Below, piece by piece: positions 43,647-51,692 of a stretch of DNA of 64,000 bases. The translations under genes were made by a program, and so were the position numbers. This DNA is from Embleya scabrispora DSM 41855 (GTDB lineage Bacteria; Actinomycetota; Actinomycetes; Streptomycetales; Streptomycetaceae): assembly GCF_000372745.1 (NCBI RefSeq), contig NZ_KB889561.1, positions 348,878 to 412,877 on the forward strand, in the 5' to 3' direction. A model generated the notes under the pieces. The model worked only from the letters and a program-made list of their open reading frames with translations. It had not been told where the DNA came from and ran no database searches. Within the stretch, counting starts at the first letter, position 1. Every line of letters starts with the position of its first letter.

Positions 43647-44441
43647 ATGACGGGGGTCACGGAAGACGGAAATCGGCACGGAAACCTGGTGCTGCTGCTG
43701 GCCGCGGTGCTGTTCGCGGTGCTGGTGCTGCCGCACGTACTGGAGGACGACGGCGACGACGGGCGCTCCCCGGCCGGGCTGACGGCGGCCACCCGGGGGC
43801 TGCCCACGGGCGGCCTGCCCACCGGTGAGACGGCGGTGCGCGGATTACCGTCGGATCCGCGCCGCACGCCGGGGCGTACCACCACCGCACCGGACACCCG
43901 TCCCGAAAAGGACACGCCGACTCCGGTACGCGATCCGCGGGCGGACGCGTTCACCGCCGTGGCGCGGAAGGGGGTCTGCCTCAACGCGTGGCAGACCGGC
44001 ACCGAGCGCGGCAGCGGATGGAACACCGACACGCCGCGCGCGGTGGACTGCGACGCCGATTCCGCCTTCGTACGGGTGGTCGGTGTCAACGCCACGAACT
44101 GTCCCACGATCGATCCCGGCATCACCGACTGGCGGTACGGCACCGTAGAGCTGTGCCTGGAAAGGCAGTTCCGTCAAGGCCAGTGCTTCCTCGTCTCACG
44201 CGAGGGCGGCACCGGGGATGCGCCGCGCTATTCCGCCAACCTGTTCACCTGGGTCGATTGCGGCGCGCAGCGAATCCCGTCCGGCTTCGACTCGCTCCTG
44301 GTCGTCACGGGCGTATATCGCGCGCCGAGCAACGTGCGGGCCGGAGCCTGCGCGCGGGCGGCCAACGACCGTACCTACTACTGGTACTGGGTCGCGCGCT
44401 CCGACAGCACCCTGGTCTGCGCCACCTATCCGCGCCGATGA
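43647..44441 (+). CDS. Membrane-anchored extracytoplasmic protein with Cys-rich domain
   Basis: A 264-residue protein: short cytoplasmic N-terminus, one transmembrane helix (NLVLLLAAVLFAVLVLPHVL, about 13-32), a Thr/Pro/Gly-rich linker (about 33-100) and a C-terminal domain (about 105-264) with eight Cys (VARKGVCLNAW, AVDCDADSA, ATNCPTID, VELCLERQ, QGQCFLVS, WVDCGAQR, RAGACARAA, TLVCATYP), fitting four disulfides outside the cell. This resembles LppU/SCO3897-type Streptomyces proteins. Leaderless start inferred from the TACGAT box. Function unknown; convergent with the next gene. Confidence 0.82.
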   Translation: MTGVTEDGNRHGNLVLLLAAVLFAVLVLPHVLEDDGDDGRSPAGLTAATRGLPTGGLPTGETAVRGLPSDPRRTPGRTTTAPDTRPEKDTPTPVRDPRADAFTAVARKGVCLNAWQTGTERGSGWNTDTPRAVDCDADSAFVRVVGVNATNCPTIDPGITDWRYGTVELCLERQFRQGQCFLVSREGGTGDAPRYSANLFTWVDCGAQRIPSGFDSLLVVTGVYRAPSNVRAGACARAANDRTYYWYWVARSDSTLVCATYPRR

Positions 44442-44459
44442 AACACCGCGCCCGTCGGC

Positions 44460-45008
44460 TCAGTTGCGGGTCGCCGTGTGCATGACGCCGAACCCGATCG
44501 CGAGTGCGGCGAACACGAGCGGACCCGACGCGAAGTAGTAGGCGGCGGTGAGGGAAGCCAACGCGCAATAGGCCGCGGAGACGTAGGACAGGGCCACCTG
44601 CAGCTCCGCGGAGCCGTGCCTGTTGAGGCGCACGACCAGGGCGCAGCAGACCGCCGCCCACAGCGCCGCCCGCTCCTGTCCGAACGACACCGACTCGTAC
44701 AGGTCGGCCGCGCCGCGGTGCCAACCGTCATCGGCCAACGACGCGGCGAATTCGAGCACCGAGCGGAGGTTGTCCGGTGGCTGCCGGGTTCCGGACCTCA
44801 AACCCTCCATCGTCGATCGCCAGAACTCGGACATGAGCAGCATCGCCAGCCCGACGCTGTGGCACACCTTGGCGAACCCGTCACCGGACCCCAGTCGCGG
44901 CGCGCCCCCACCGTCCGCCCCGGTTCCGGCACCATCACCGCCTCCGGCCCCGGTGTCGCTCCCCGATCCCGCCGTACCGCCGTCTCCCACGCCCCCGTCA
45001 ACCGCCAT
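44460..45008 (-). CDS. Hypothetical membrane protein, 182 aa
   Basis: The N-terminal ~38 residues are a Gly/Asp/Ala low-complexity run (DGGVGDGGTAGSGSDTGAGG), followed by a helical region and two or three hydrophobic helices near the C-terminus (LWAAVCCALVVRL, LSYVSAAYCALASLTAAYYF, PLVFAALAIGFGVM). ATG 45008 has no ribosome site but TACGCT lies 6 nt upstream, so it may be leaderless. No family recognised. It lies between a convergent Cys-rich protein and the MMPL transporter terminator. Confidence 0.7.
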   Translation of the reverse strand: MAVDGGVGDGGTAGSGSDTGAGGGDGAGTGADGGGAPRLGSGDGFAKVCHSVGLAMLLMSEFWRSTMEGLRSGTRQPPDNLRSVLEFAASLADDGWHRGAADLYESVSFGQERAALWAAVCCALVVRLNRHGSAELQVALSYVSAAYCALASLTAAYYFASGPLVFAALAIGFGVMHTATRN

Positions 45009-45127
45009 ACGGGCAGCGTAGCGAGGACGGTGCCGCCGCGCGGGCGCCAGGCGCGTCCCAACGTCGGGTCTCGCGACCGCCTCGGGCGGCGATACCCGAA
45101 CCGACCCGTCACGCCGCCGAACGCGCG

Positions 45128-45159
45128 AGGGCCGGCGGTCTCGGAAGCGAGACCGCCGG
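45128..45159. terminator. 14-bp terminator after the MMPL gene
   Basis: Perfect stem GGCCGGCGGTCTCG / CGAGACCGCCGGCC with loop GAAG, followed by GTTCG. It sits 58 bp beyond the MMPL stop on the minus strand. Confidence 0.88.
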
Positions 45160-45216
45160 CCGTTCGTCACCCGCGCACGTCGTGCGTCTCCGCGGCCTGT
45201 TCCGCGCCCGGACAGG

Positions 45217-47394
45217 TCATCCGGCTCCCCGGACATGGTCCGCGCGCACGCGCGTCGTTCGGTCCGGCTGCTTCTCCGGCCGGCCCGGGCGCCAGATCCG
45301 CGGGCCGATGTCGAGGGCGAGTGCGGGCACGAGCAGGCTGCGGACCAGGAAGGTGTCCAGAAGCACGCCGATGGCCACCAGGAGGCCCTGTTGCAGTGAA
45401 GTGACCGTGGGGATGACGGTGAGCACCGCGAAGGTGGCGGCGAGCACGATCCCCGCCGAGGTGATCACCCCGCCCGTGACGGTCAGCGCGGTCAGCATGC
45501 CCTCGCGGTGTCCTTGCCGGCGGACCTCCTCCCGGGCGCGGGTCATCAGGAACACGGTGTAGTCGATGCCGAGCGCGACCAGGAAGAGGAAGCCGAAGAG
45601 CAACAAACCGCGGTCGATACGCGGATGGTCGAGGGCACGGAAGACCAGAACGGCGGCGCCGACCGCGGCGGCGTAGGAGAGCACGACCGACAGCAGCAGC
45701 ACGATCGGTGCGACCAGCGCCCGCAGCAGCACCACGAGCATGATCAGCACGATGCCCAGCACCAGCGGGATGAGCAGTTTCTCCTCGCTGCCCTGGGCGT
45801 CGGAGGTGTCGAGGGCGACCGCGCTCTGTCCGCCGACCACGGCATCGGCGGCGGCTCCGGGTGCGCGGTCGAGGGTGGCGCGCATCCGCTGCACGGTACG
45901 CCGGGCCGACCGGGTGTCGGGGGCGTCGGCCAGGACGACGTCCAGGTGGGTCCAGCCCGCGGCGGACCGGTCGACGGTGGCGGACAGGACCCCCGGCACG
46001 CCGTCGAGCACGGACAGCGCGGTCGCGGTTCCACCACTGGGCACGTAGACGTCGGCCGGCGCCGCGGATCCCGCCGGGAAGTGCGCGGCCAGCAGTCGTT
46101 GGCCGCCGACCGAGTCGACCTCCTTGGTGAACTGCTCCGCCTGGGTCTGGCCGGTGCCGATCGCACCGGCACCGAGCGCGAGCGCGCCCAGGACCAGGGC
46201 GGTGCCGATCCAGAGCAGCCGCGGCGAACGTCCCACCAGGTGGGCGACCTTGGCCCACAACCCGCCACCGCCGCGGGCGGAAGCGACGGCGTCGGGCGCG
46301 TACCGCGGGACGAAGGGCCAGAACGTCCAGCGGCCCAGGATCACCAGCAGGGCCGGCAGCAGCGAGGTCATCGCCAGGGAGACCACCGCGACCCCGATGG
46401 CCACGACCGGGCCGAGTCCCCGGGTGGAGTTCATGCTGCCGAACACCAGGCACAGCGTGGCCGCGATCACGGTGAGCGCGGACGCGGTGATCGCCGGCAG
46501 GCACCTGATCAGCGCCTGCGTCATCGCCTCGTGCCGGTCCTCGTGGCGGCGCAACTCCTCGCGGTAGCGGGCGACCAGCAGCAGCGCGTAGTCGGTGCCC
46601 ACCCCCAGGACCAGGACGGTCAGTACGTAAGCGCTCTGCCCGTTGACCAACAATCCGGCGTGCTTGGCGAGCAGGTAGACGACCCCGTTCGCGATCTGCG
46701 CGCCCAGCGCCACGGACACCAGCGGAATCAGCCACAGGACCGGACTGCGGTAGGTGATCAGCAGGAGCAGTGCGACCAGGCCGAGGGTCGCGCCGAGGAG
46801 GGCGACGTCCATCCCGGAGTAGACGTCGATGAAGTCGGCGATGTTGCCCGCCTGGCCGGTGATCCTGACGTCGAGTCCGCTCGGCGCGTTCTCCCGGGCG
46901 AGGTCGCGCAGGTCGTGGACACCGTCGCCGAGCACGGTGTTGTCGTTCTTGGAGGTGCGCAGTGGAACGCTCAGGAACACGGCCTTGTGGTCGTCGGCGA
47001 CGACCGGCACGGGCACATCCGCGGCGGCGGCGCCCTTCGTGGTGAGCGCGGTGCGGTCGCCGGCGACCTTGGCCAGGTCGGCGTCGGTGAGGCCGCTCTC
47101 GCGGGCGTAGACGACGACGGCGGTGCTGACGTTCTTGTCGGCGAAGTGCTTCTCGCCGACGTCCATGGCCTTGGTGGACTGGGCGTTCGTGGGCAACCAG
47201 GTCTGCGGGTCGTTGTCCTGGACCGAACCGATCTTCGCGGCGAGTGATCCGCCGACGGCTATCAGCACGACCCAGATCGCCAGGACGGCCCACTTGGAGC
47301 GGCGGCCCGCGACGAGACGGGCGTAGCGCTCCCATCCGCGCGCGGGCGGCCGGGGCGGGGCGGAGGGCGGGATCGCCGCCCGGGTTGTCGGCAT
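45217..47394 (-). CDS. MMPL-family RND transporter
   Basis: A 725-residue inner-membrane exporter of the MmpL/ActII-3 type, which in actinomycetes moves lipids, siderophores or antibiotics. Two RND halves, each with one helix, a periplasmic domain and five helices: first TM KWAVLAIWVVLIAVGGSLAA, the central VLTVLVLGVGTDYALLLVARYREEL and later FLVALGIDYTVFLMTRAREEV carry the proton-relay Asp-Tyr pairs in TM4 and TM10. C-terminus LRSLLVPALALDIGPRIWRPG is typical. GAGGAA ribosome site upstream of ATG 47394; a G-rich tandem repeat lies just before it. Cargo unknown. Confidence 0.93.
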   Translation of the reverse strand: MPTTRAAIPPSAPPRPPARGWERYARLVAGRRSKWAVLAIWVVLIAVGGSLAAKIGSVQDNDPQTWLPTNAQSTKAMDVGEKHFADKNVSTAVVVYARESGLTDADLAKVAGDRTALTTKGAAAADVPVPVVADDHKAVFLSVPLRTSKNDNTVLGDGVHDLRDLARENAPSGLDVRITGQAGNIADFIDVYSGMDVALLGATLGLVALLLLITYRSPVLWLIPLVSVALGAQIANGVVYLLAKHAGLLVNGQSAYVLTVLVLGVGTDYALLLVARYREELRRHEDRHEAMTQALIRCLPAITASALTVIAATLCLVFGSMNSTRGLGPVVAIGVAVVSLAMTSLLPALLVILGRWTFWPFVPRYAPDAVASARGGGGLWAKVAHLVGRSPRLLWIGTALVLGALALGAGAIGTGQTQAEQFTKEVDSVGGQRLLAAHFPAGSAAPADVYVPSGGTATALSVLDGVPGVLSATVDRSAAGWTHLDVVLADAPDTRSARRTVQRMRATLDRAPGAAADAVVGGQSAVALDTSDAQGSEEKLLIPLVLGIVLIMLVVLLRALVAPIVLLLSVVLSYAAAVGAAVLVFRALDHPRIDRGLLLFGFLFLVALGIDYTVFLMTRAREEVRRQGHREGMLTALTVTGGVITSAGIVLAATFAVLTVIPTVTSLQQGLLVAIGVLLDTFLVRSLLVPALALDIGPRIWRPGRPEKQPDRTTRVRADHVRGAG

Positions 47395-47418
47395 GGTCTT
47401 TCCTCATGGATCGACTGG

Positions 47419-47455
47419 GTGGGTCAGGGGTGGGGTGGGTCAGGGGTGGGGTGGG
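47419..47455 (+). repeat. 16-bp G-rich tandem repeat upstream of the MMPL gene
   Basis: Two perfect copies of GTGGGTCAGGGGTGGG (47419-47434, 47435-47450) plus a 5-bp partial copy. Runs of three and four G on the plus strand could form a G-quadruplex in the MMPL leader/promoter region. Confidence 0.8.
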
Positions 47456-47597
47456 CTGCGCACGAGTGGGTTACCGAGCCATAAGGCGCGCAGGGCGGCA
47501 CCGATCGATCGCCGGCGGCCCCGTCGGGGCAGGGCGAGAGAGGGCAGGGCAGAGCGAGGCGGGGACGCGGTTCGGCGGTGTCGGTGGTTCGGCGGTG

Positions 47598-48239
47598 TCA
47601 GTACGAGAGCGAGACGCGACGCCCGAAGAGGGCGTGGTCGTCGAGGTGGCCGAGGATGAAGTCGGCGAGGTCGGCGCGGGAGATCTGCGTCGGCCGGTCC
47701 AGCGCGCGGTCCCCGTCATGGGTGAATCGATACGCGCCGGTGTGCGGCCCGTTGGTGAGCATGGGGGCCCGCACGACGGTCCAGTCGACCCGGTCGTCGG
47801 CGGCGAGGTCGTCCTCCATGCGCTGCATGTCGGCGTAGGCGTGGCGGTGCAACGGCCGGATGATCAGGCGGGTGACCAGGCGTTGGGCCGCCGGCGTACC
47901 GACGCCCGAGTCCAGGGCACCGGAGGAGAGGCAGACCAGGCGTCGCACGCCCGCGGCGGTCATCGATCGGCGCAGATTGGTCGTGCCCTGCGAGTAGATC
48001 GTGGTGCGCGCCCGGGTGGTGGCGCCCAGTGCGCTGAGCACGGCGGTGTGGCCGGGCAGTACGACGTCGATCGTGGCTTGATCCAGTGCGTCGCCGGCCA
48101 CGACGCGCAGTCGTTCGTGGCGCGTGGTGATGCGTTCGGGGTGTCGGGCGAGGGCGGTGACGTGGTGGCCGGCGACCAGGGCCTGCCCGACCAGGCGGGC
48201 TCCCGTACCGCCGGCCGCGCCCACGACGAGCAGGTTCAC
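47598..48239 (-). CDS. NAD(P)-binding oxidoreductase, NmrA/SDR_a5-like
   Basis: A 213-residue atypical short-chain dehydrogenase. The nucleotide-binding VGAAGGTGARLVGQAL is at the N-terminus, followed by ALARHPERI, VVAGDALDQATID, RLVCLSSGAL and DWTVVRAPMLTNG, as in NAD(P)H-binding NmrA-type and flavin-reductase-like proteins. Its GTG overlaps the stop of the upstream SDR gene (GTGA), so translation is coupled. Together with that SDR it forms a two-gene unit divergent from a TetR regulator. Substrate unknown. Confidence 0.87.
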   Translation of the reverse strand: MNLLVVGAAGGTGARLVGQALVAGHHVTALARHPERITTRHERLRVVAGDALDQATIDVVLPGHTAVLSALGATTRARTTIYSQGTTNLRRSMTAAGVRRLVCLSSGALDSGVGTPAAQRLVTRLIIRPLHRHAYADMQRMEDDLAADDRVDWTVVRAPMLTNGPHTGAYRFTHDGDRALDRPTQISRADLADFILGHLDDHALFGRRVSLSY

Positions 48240-49051
48240 GTCGCGGTCGGGTTCGGTCGCCCACCACCGGTGGGCCGGCGGAAGGGCGGCGAGCCGGCGA
48301 GCTTGCCGCCGTCGATCGGCAGCGTGGCGCCGGTGATGAAGGACGACTCGTCCGAGCACAGCCACACCACCGCCGCCGCGACCTCCTCCGGGAGGCCGAT
48401 TCGCCGCATCGGCATGGCCTGTGCGGCGGCCTGCCGGGCCTGTTCGCCGGCGGCCTCCAGTTGTTCGGTGTGGATGGGTCCGGGGGCGAGCGCGTTGACC
48501 CGGATGCCCCTGTCGGCGTAGTCGAGCGCGGCGGTCCGGGTGAGGCCGATCAGCCCGAACTTGGCCGAGACGTAGCCGGTCAGTCCGCCGACCGCCTGGA
48601 GTCCGGCGGTGGAGGACATGTTGACGATGGTGCCCGCGCCCCAGTCGAGCATGGCGGGGATCTCGTACTTCATGGCCAAAAAGACACCGCGCAGGTTGAC
48701 GGCCAGGGCGCTGTCGAAGTCGGCGATGTCCACTTCGGCGAGCGGCGTGGGCGAGTGACCGCCGCCTGCCGCGTTGTTGACCGCCGCGTCGAGGTGCCCG
48801 AAGCGGTCCAGCGTCGCGTCGACCATGCGTTCGACGGCGGCGGCGTCGGTGACGTCGGTGGGCACGGCGAGGGCGCGACCGCCGTCTGCTTCGATCTCGG
48901 CGGCCAGCGTGTGCAGCGCGTCGGCGTCACGGGCGGCGAGGACGACCGCCGCTCCGGCACGGTGCAGGGCGCGGGCGGTGGCGGCACCGATGCCGCGGCT
49001 CGCACCGGTCACGATCGCGACGCGGCCGTCGAGCGGTTGTTGGGTGGACAT
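48236..49051 (-). CDS. Short-chain dehydrogenase/reductase (SDR)
   Basis: A 271-residue classical SDR. Cofactor motif TGASRGIG (about 15), NNAAGG in place of NNAG (about 92), catalytic Ser in VNMSSTAGL (about 147), YxxxK as YVSAK (about 160), and the C-terminal FITGATLPIDGGKL. A 20-residue Pro/Gly tail follows. ATG 49051 has AGGAG upstream. Encoded with a downstream NAD(P)-binding protein and divergent from a TetR regulator that may control both. Reaction unknown. Confidence 0.92.
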   Translation of the reverse strand: MSTQQPLDGRVAIVTGASRGIGAATARALHRAGAAVVLAARDADALHTLAAEIEADGGRALAVPTDVTDAAAVERMVDATLDRFGHLDAAVNNAAGGGHSPTPLAEVDIADFDSALAVNLRGVFLAMKYEIPAMLDWGAGTIVNMSSTAGLQAVGGLTGYVSAKFGLIGLTRTAALDYADRGIRVNALAPGPIHTEQLEAAGEQARQAAAQAMPMRRIGLPEEVAAAVVWLCSDESSFITGATLPIDGGKLAGSPPFRRPTGGGRPNPTAT

Positions 49052-49296
49052 GGTGCACTCCTGTGTCGAGGCTGAGCGAATGGGTCGTGAGGTCGTGAGG
49101 TCGGGTGAGCGGATGTGGAAGACGGCGGGTCGAGGCCGGATCGGTGACCCGGCCGCGACCGATTGCCACCGGTCGAAGTCGGACGCGGCCCGGCTCACAA
49201 GCGCTTCCGGGCAGGCCGGGGTGGGCGCGATCCGGTGGGTCGCGTAGAATTCAATGGACAGACAGTAAATCCAAAACGATGGAAGGGGCAAGCCGC

Positions 49297-49896
49297 GTGA
49301 GTCCGCGCGTGTACAAGTCCGACAAGCGCCAATCCGCCGCCGAGGACACTCGGCAGCGGATTCTGGCGGCCGCCCGCGCGCTGCTGGCGGCCCCGAAACC
49401 CACCCAGATCTCGGTGGACGCCATCGCCAAGGCGGCGGATGTGTCACGGCAGACGATCTACAACGCCTTCGGCTCCAAGTCCGGCCTCCTGGAAGCCCTG
49501 TTCGACTCGCTGGCCACCCGGGCGGACATCGACCTGCCTCCGGCCTTCGCCGCTGCCGATCCCGTTACGGCGCTACGCCGATTCACCGAGAGTTTCTGCC
49601 GCTTCTGGGCCTCGGATCCGGTCGTGATCCGCAGACTGCGGGGCATGGCCGTGCTGGACTCGGACCTCGACCGGTTGTTGCGCGAGCGAGACGACATGCG
49701 CCGCACCGCGCTGACCACGCTGCTGGGCGCCCATGCGGAGACGACCGCCGACGACACGATCGACGTCATATGGCAGCTCACCGGCTTCGAGACCTACGAC
49801 GGCCTGGCTCGCCGCGATCCCACCCGGGAGCCGGCGGTGGTGACCGACCTGGTGGCAACCGCCGTCACGGCCGTGTACACGGCGGCGAGCGCCTGA
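49297..49896 (+). CDS. TetR-family transcriptional regulator
   Basis: A 199-residue regulator. HTH at about 15-60: AAEDTRQRILAAARALLAAP, then VDAIAKAADVSRQTIYNAFG. C-terminal helical ligand domain with FCRFWASDPVVIRRLRG. GTG 49297 is preferred because GGAAGGGG lies 8 nt upstream; an ATG at 49279 is in frame but not supported by a ribosome site. Divergent from the SDR pair, with AT-rich DNA at 49245-49280 where an operator is expected; a TGGA...TCCA dyad is seen there but is weak. Confidence 0.9.
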   Translation: MSPRVYKSDKRQSAAEDTRQRILAAARALLAAPKPTQISVDAIAKAADVSRQTIYNAFGSKSGLLEALFDSLATRADIDLPPAFAAADPVTALRRFTESFCRFWASDPVVIRRLRGMAVLDSDLDRLLRERDDMRRTALTTLLGAHAETTADDTIDVIWQLTGFETYDGLARRDPTREPAVVTDLVATAVTAVYTAASA

Positions 49897-50124
49897 GCCA
49901 CAGACCGAGCGGACACCGGACGCGGCAAAGCCCGGCCCCGGGTAGCCGGTGCCCGGGTCGTCGGCCCCCGTCACCGGCGCCGGTTCGCCGACCGCCCGGG
50001 TCACCGGCCTCCCGGTTCACCGACCGCCCCGCCGACACCGAGCGCGTCGGCCATGTCGGTGCGGACGGATACATTCGCCGGTGCCGCCGGAGACTTGCCC
50101 CCCAACCAGGTCCGGCGGCGCGCC

Positions 50125-50160
50125 GAACGGTCCGCCGCCCCCATGGACGGCGGACCGTTC
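50125..50160. terminator. 13-bp bidirectional terminator
   Basis: Stem GAACGGTCCGCCG / CGGCGGACCGTTC with a 10-nt loop, between the TetR gene and the convergent MFS gene, touching the MFS stop codon. Confidence 0.85.
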
Positions 50161-51607
50161 ACGCGTCGACGGCCCTCGCGGGCGGTACGACTGCCGAGCC
50201 GGGCGTCTCGCGCGGGCGCAGACCGAAGTGAATCAGCGCCACCGCCGCGAGGGTGACCACCACGTCCACGCCCAACGCGAGGTGGATGCCGTGGAGTTCG
50301 GCGCCCTGGGTCGTGGCGACCGAGCTCAGGATCGGGATGCCGACCGTGATGGCCACCTGCTGGGTCATCGAGGTCAGGCCCGTGGCCAGGCCCTGTTCGT
50401 CGTCGGCCAGACCCGATGTCCCGGTCACCGTGTACGCGACGATGGCGCTCACGTGTCCGAAGAATCCGACGAACAGCGCGGGGATCAGCACCAGGAGCGC
50501 CAGTCGATCGGCGCCGAGGAACACCAGCGGAAGGGTCGCCAGGCCCTGCACGGACAGGCCCACGGTCAGGACCGTGCGGCTGCCGAGGCGGCCGATGGCA
50601 CGACCGGCGAGCACACCGGCGGCCACCGCGGCCAGGCCCGGTATGCCGAAGATCAGGCCGGTGGTCAACGGCGAGAAGCCCAGGGTGTGCTGGAGGTAGA
50701 GGGTGGTCAGGAAGATCATCGCCGTCTCCATGGTGAAGACCACGAACCCGGCGAGGTTGCCCCACTTCACCGTGGGCCGGCTGAGGATCCGCACCGGCGC
50801 CAGCGGCGCGGGCGAGCGCAGCTCGATCAACCGAAACGCGGCCAACAGGAGCACGCCGACCACCGCCGCGACGATGTCCTTCTCGATGATCGCGTAGATC
50901 CCGGCCAGCAGGCCGCCGGTCACCGTCACCGCGCCGGGCAGGTCCAGCCGCACCCGATCGGGCAGGCTGCTCTCGGCGATCAGGGACGGCGTGACCAGCA
51001 GGATGGCCACGGCGATCGGGACGTTGACGAAGAACGCGGCCCGCCAGCTCAACAGGCTGACGAGCGTGCCGCCGACCAGCGCGCCGACGGTGAAACCGGC
51101 GGAGAGCAGTGCGCCGTTGAGGCCGAGCACCCGGTCGCGCAACGCGCCTTCGGCGAACGTGCTCGTGAGCAGCGACATGGCCGCGGGCGTCGCCATCGCG
51201 GTGGCGACGCCCTGAAGCACACGGGCACCCAGGAGCATCTCCGCGTTGCTCGCGAAGCCGCCGAGCAACGACGCGGCGGTCAGCAGGGCCATTCCGGACA
51301 AGAACAGTCTGCGTCGGCCGAACAGATCCGCCATCCGACCGAACAGCAGGGTGAGACCGGCCGCGGGCAACGCGTATGCGGAGGTGATCCAAGGGAGTTC
51401 GGTCGATTCCAGTCCCACGCCGGCACCGACCTGCGGGAGCGCGACGTTGAGGATCGAGAAGTCGACGGACAGCATGAAGCCGGTACCGAGCAGGACCGCC
51501 AACACCCACCGCTGTCTGCCCTCGATCGTTGCCGGCGGCACCGGGTCACCGGTGCCGCCGGCGTGGTTCCCATCGTTTCCCGTGCGTTCGATCCGGCCGT
51601 CGCTCAT
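50159..51607 (-). CDS. MFS drug exporter, DHA2-like (14-TM type)
   Basis: A 482-residue EmrB/QacA-type exporter. TM1 region LLGTGFMLSVDFSILNVALP carries the Asp of motif D1, then WITSAYALPAAGLTLLFGRM and ADLFGRRRLFLSG (motif A), VLQGVATAMATPAAMSLL (motif B/C) follow. Predicted 14 helices. ATG 51607 follows AGAGGGG. Two similar dyads (51641-51692) just upstream look like operators. It lies directly downstream of a chimeric pseudogene on the same strand. Confidence 0.92.
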   Translation of the reverse strand: MSDGRIERTGNDGNHAGGTGDPVPPATIEGRQRWVLAVLLGTGFMLSVDFSILNVALPQVGAGVGLESTELPWITSAYALPAAGLTLLFGRMADLFGRRRLFLSGMALLTAASLLGGFASNAEMLLGARVLQGVATAMATPAAMSLLTSTFAEGALRDRVLGLNGALLSAGFTVGALVGGTLVSLLSWRAAFFVNVPIAVAILLVTPSLIAESSLPDRVRLDLPGAVTVTGGLLAGIYAIIEKDIVAAVVGVLLLAAFRLIELRSPAPLAPVRILSRPTVKWGNLAGFVVFTMETAMIFLTTLYLQHTLGFSPLTTGLIFGIPGLAAVAAGVLAGRAIGRLGSRTVLTVGLSVQGLATLPLVFLGADRLALLVLIPALFVGFFGHVSAIVAYTVTGTSGLADDEQGLATGLTSMTQQVAITVGIPILSSVATTQGAELHGIHLALGVDVVVTLAAVALIHFGLRPRETPGSAVVPPARAVDA

Positions 51608-51640
51608 GGGAGCACCCCTCTGTCGCCATAGCCACCAAAT

Positions 51641-51658
51641 GCAACCTCAGAGTTGCAC
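51641..51658. promoter_or_regulatory. Operator-like dyad 1 upstream of the MFS gene
   Basis: GCAACCTCAGAGTTGCAC; within it TGCAAC (from 51640) and GTTGCA are perfect inverted arms with 6-bp spacer. Shared outline GCAACC...TTGCAC with dyad 2. Confidence 0.6.
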
Positions 51659-51674
51659 GTCGACACGGGCATGC

Positions 51675-51692
51675 GCAACCGATGGATTGCAC
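51675..51692. promoter_or_regulatory. Operator-like dyad 2 upstream of the MFS gene
   Basis: GCAACCGATGGATTGCAC; same outer sequences as dyad 1 and starting exactly 34 bp (about three helical turns) from it. Confidence 0.6.

Noticed and set aside
47419..47455. Possible CRISPR-like array
   Set aside because: The 16-bp units are directly adjacent without spacers and only two are complete.
49965..50040. Imperfect ~35-bp direct repeat (CACCGGC...GGTTC.CCGACCGCCC)
   Set aside because: Copies differ at many positions and the unit is simple GC-rich text; it may be chance or old duplication with no visible role.
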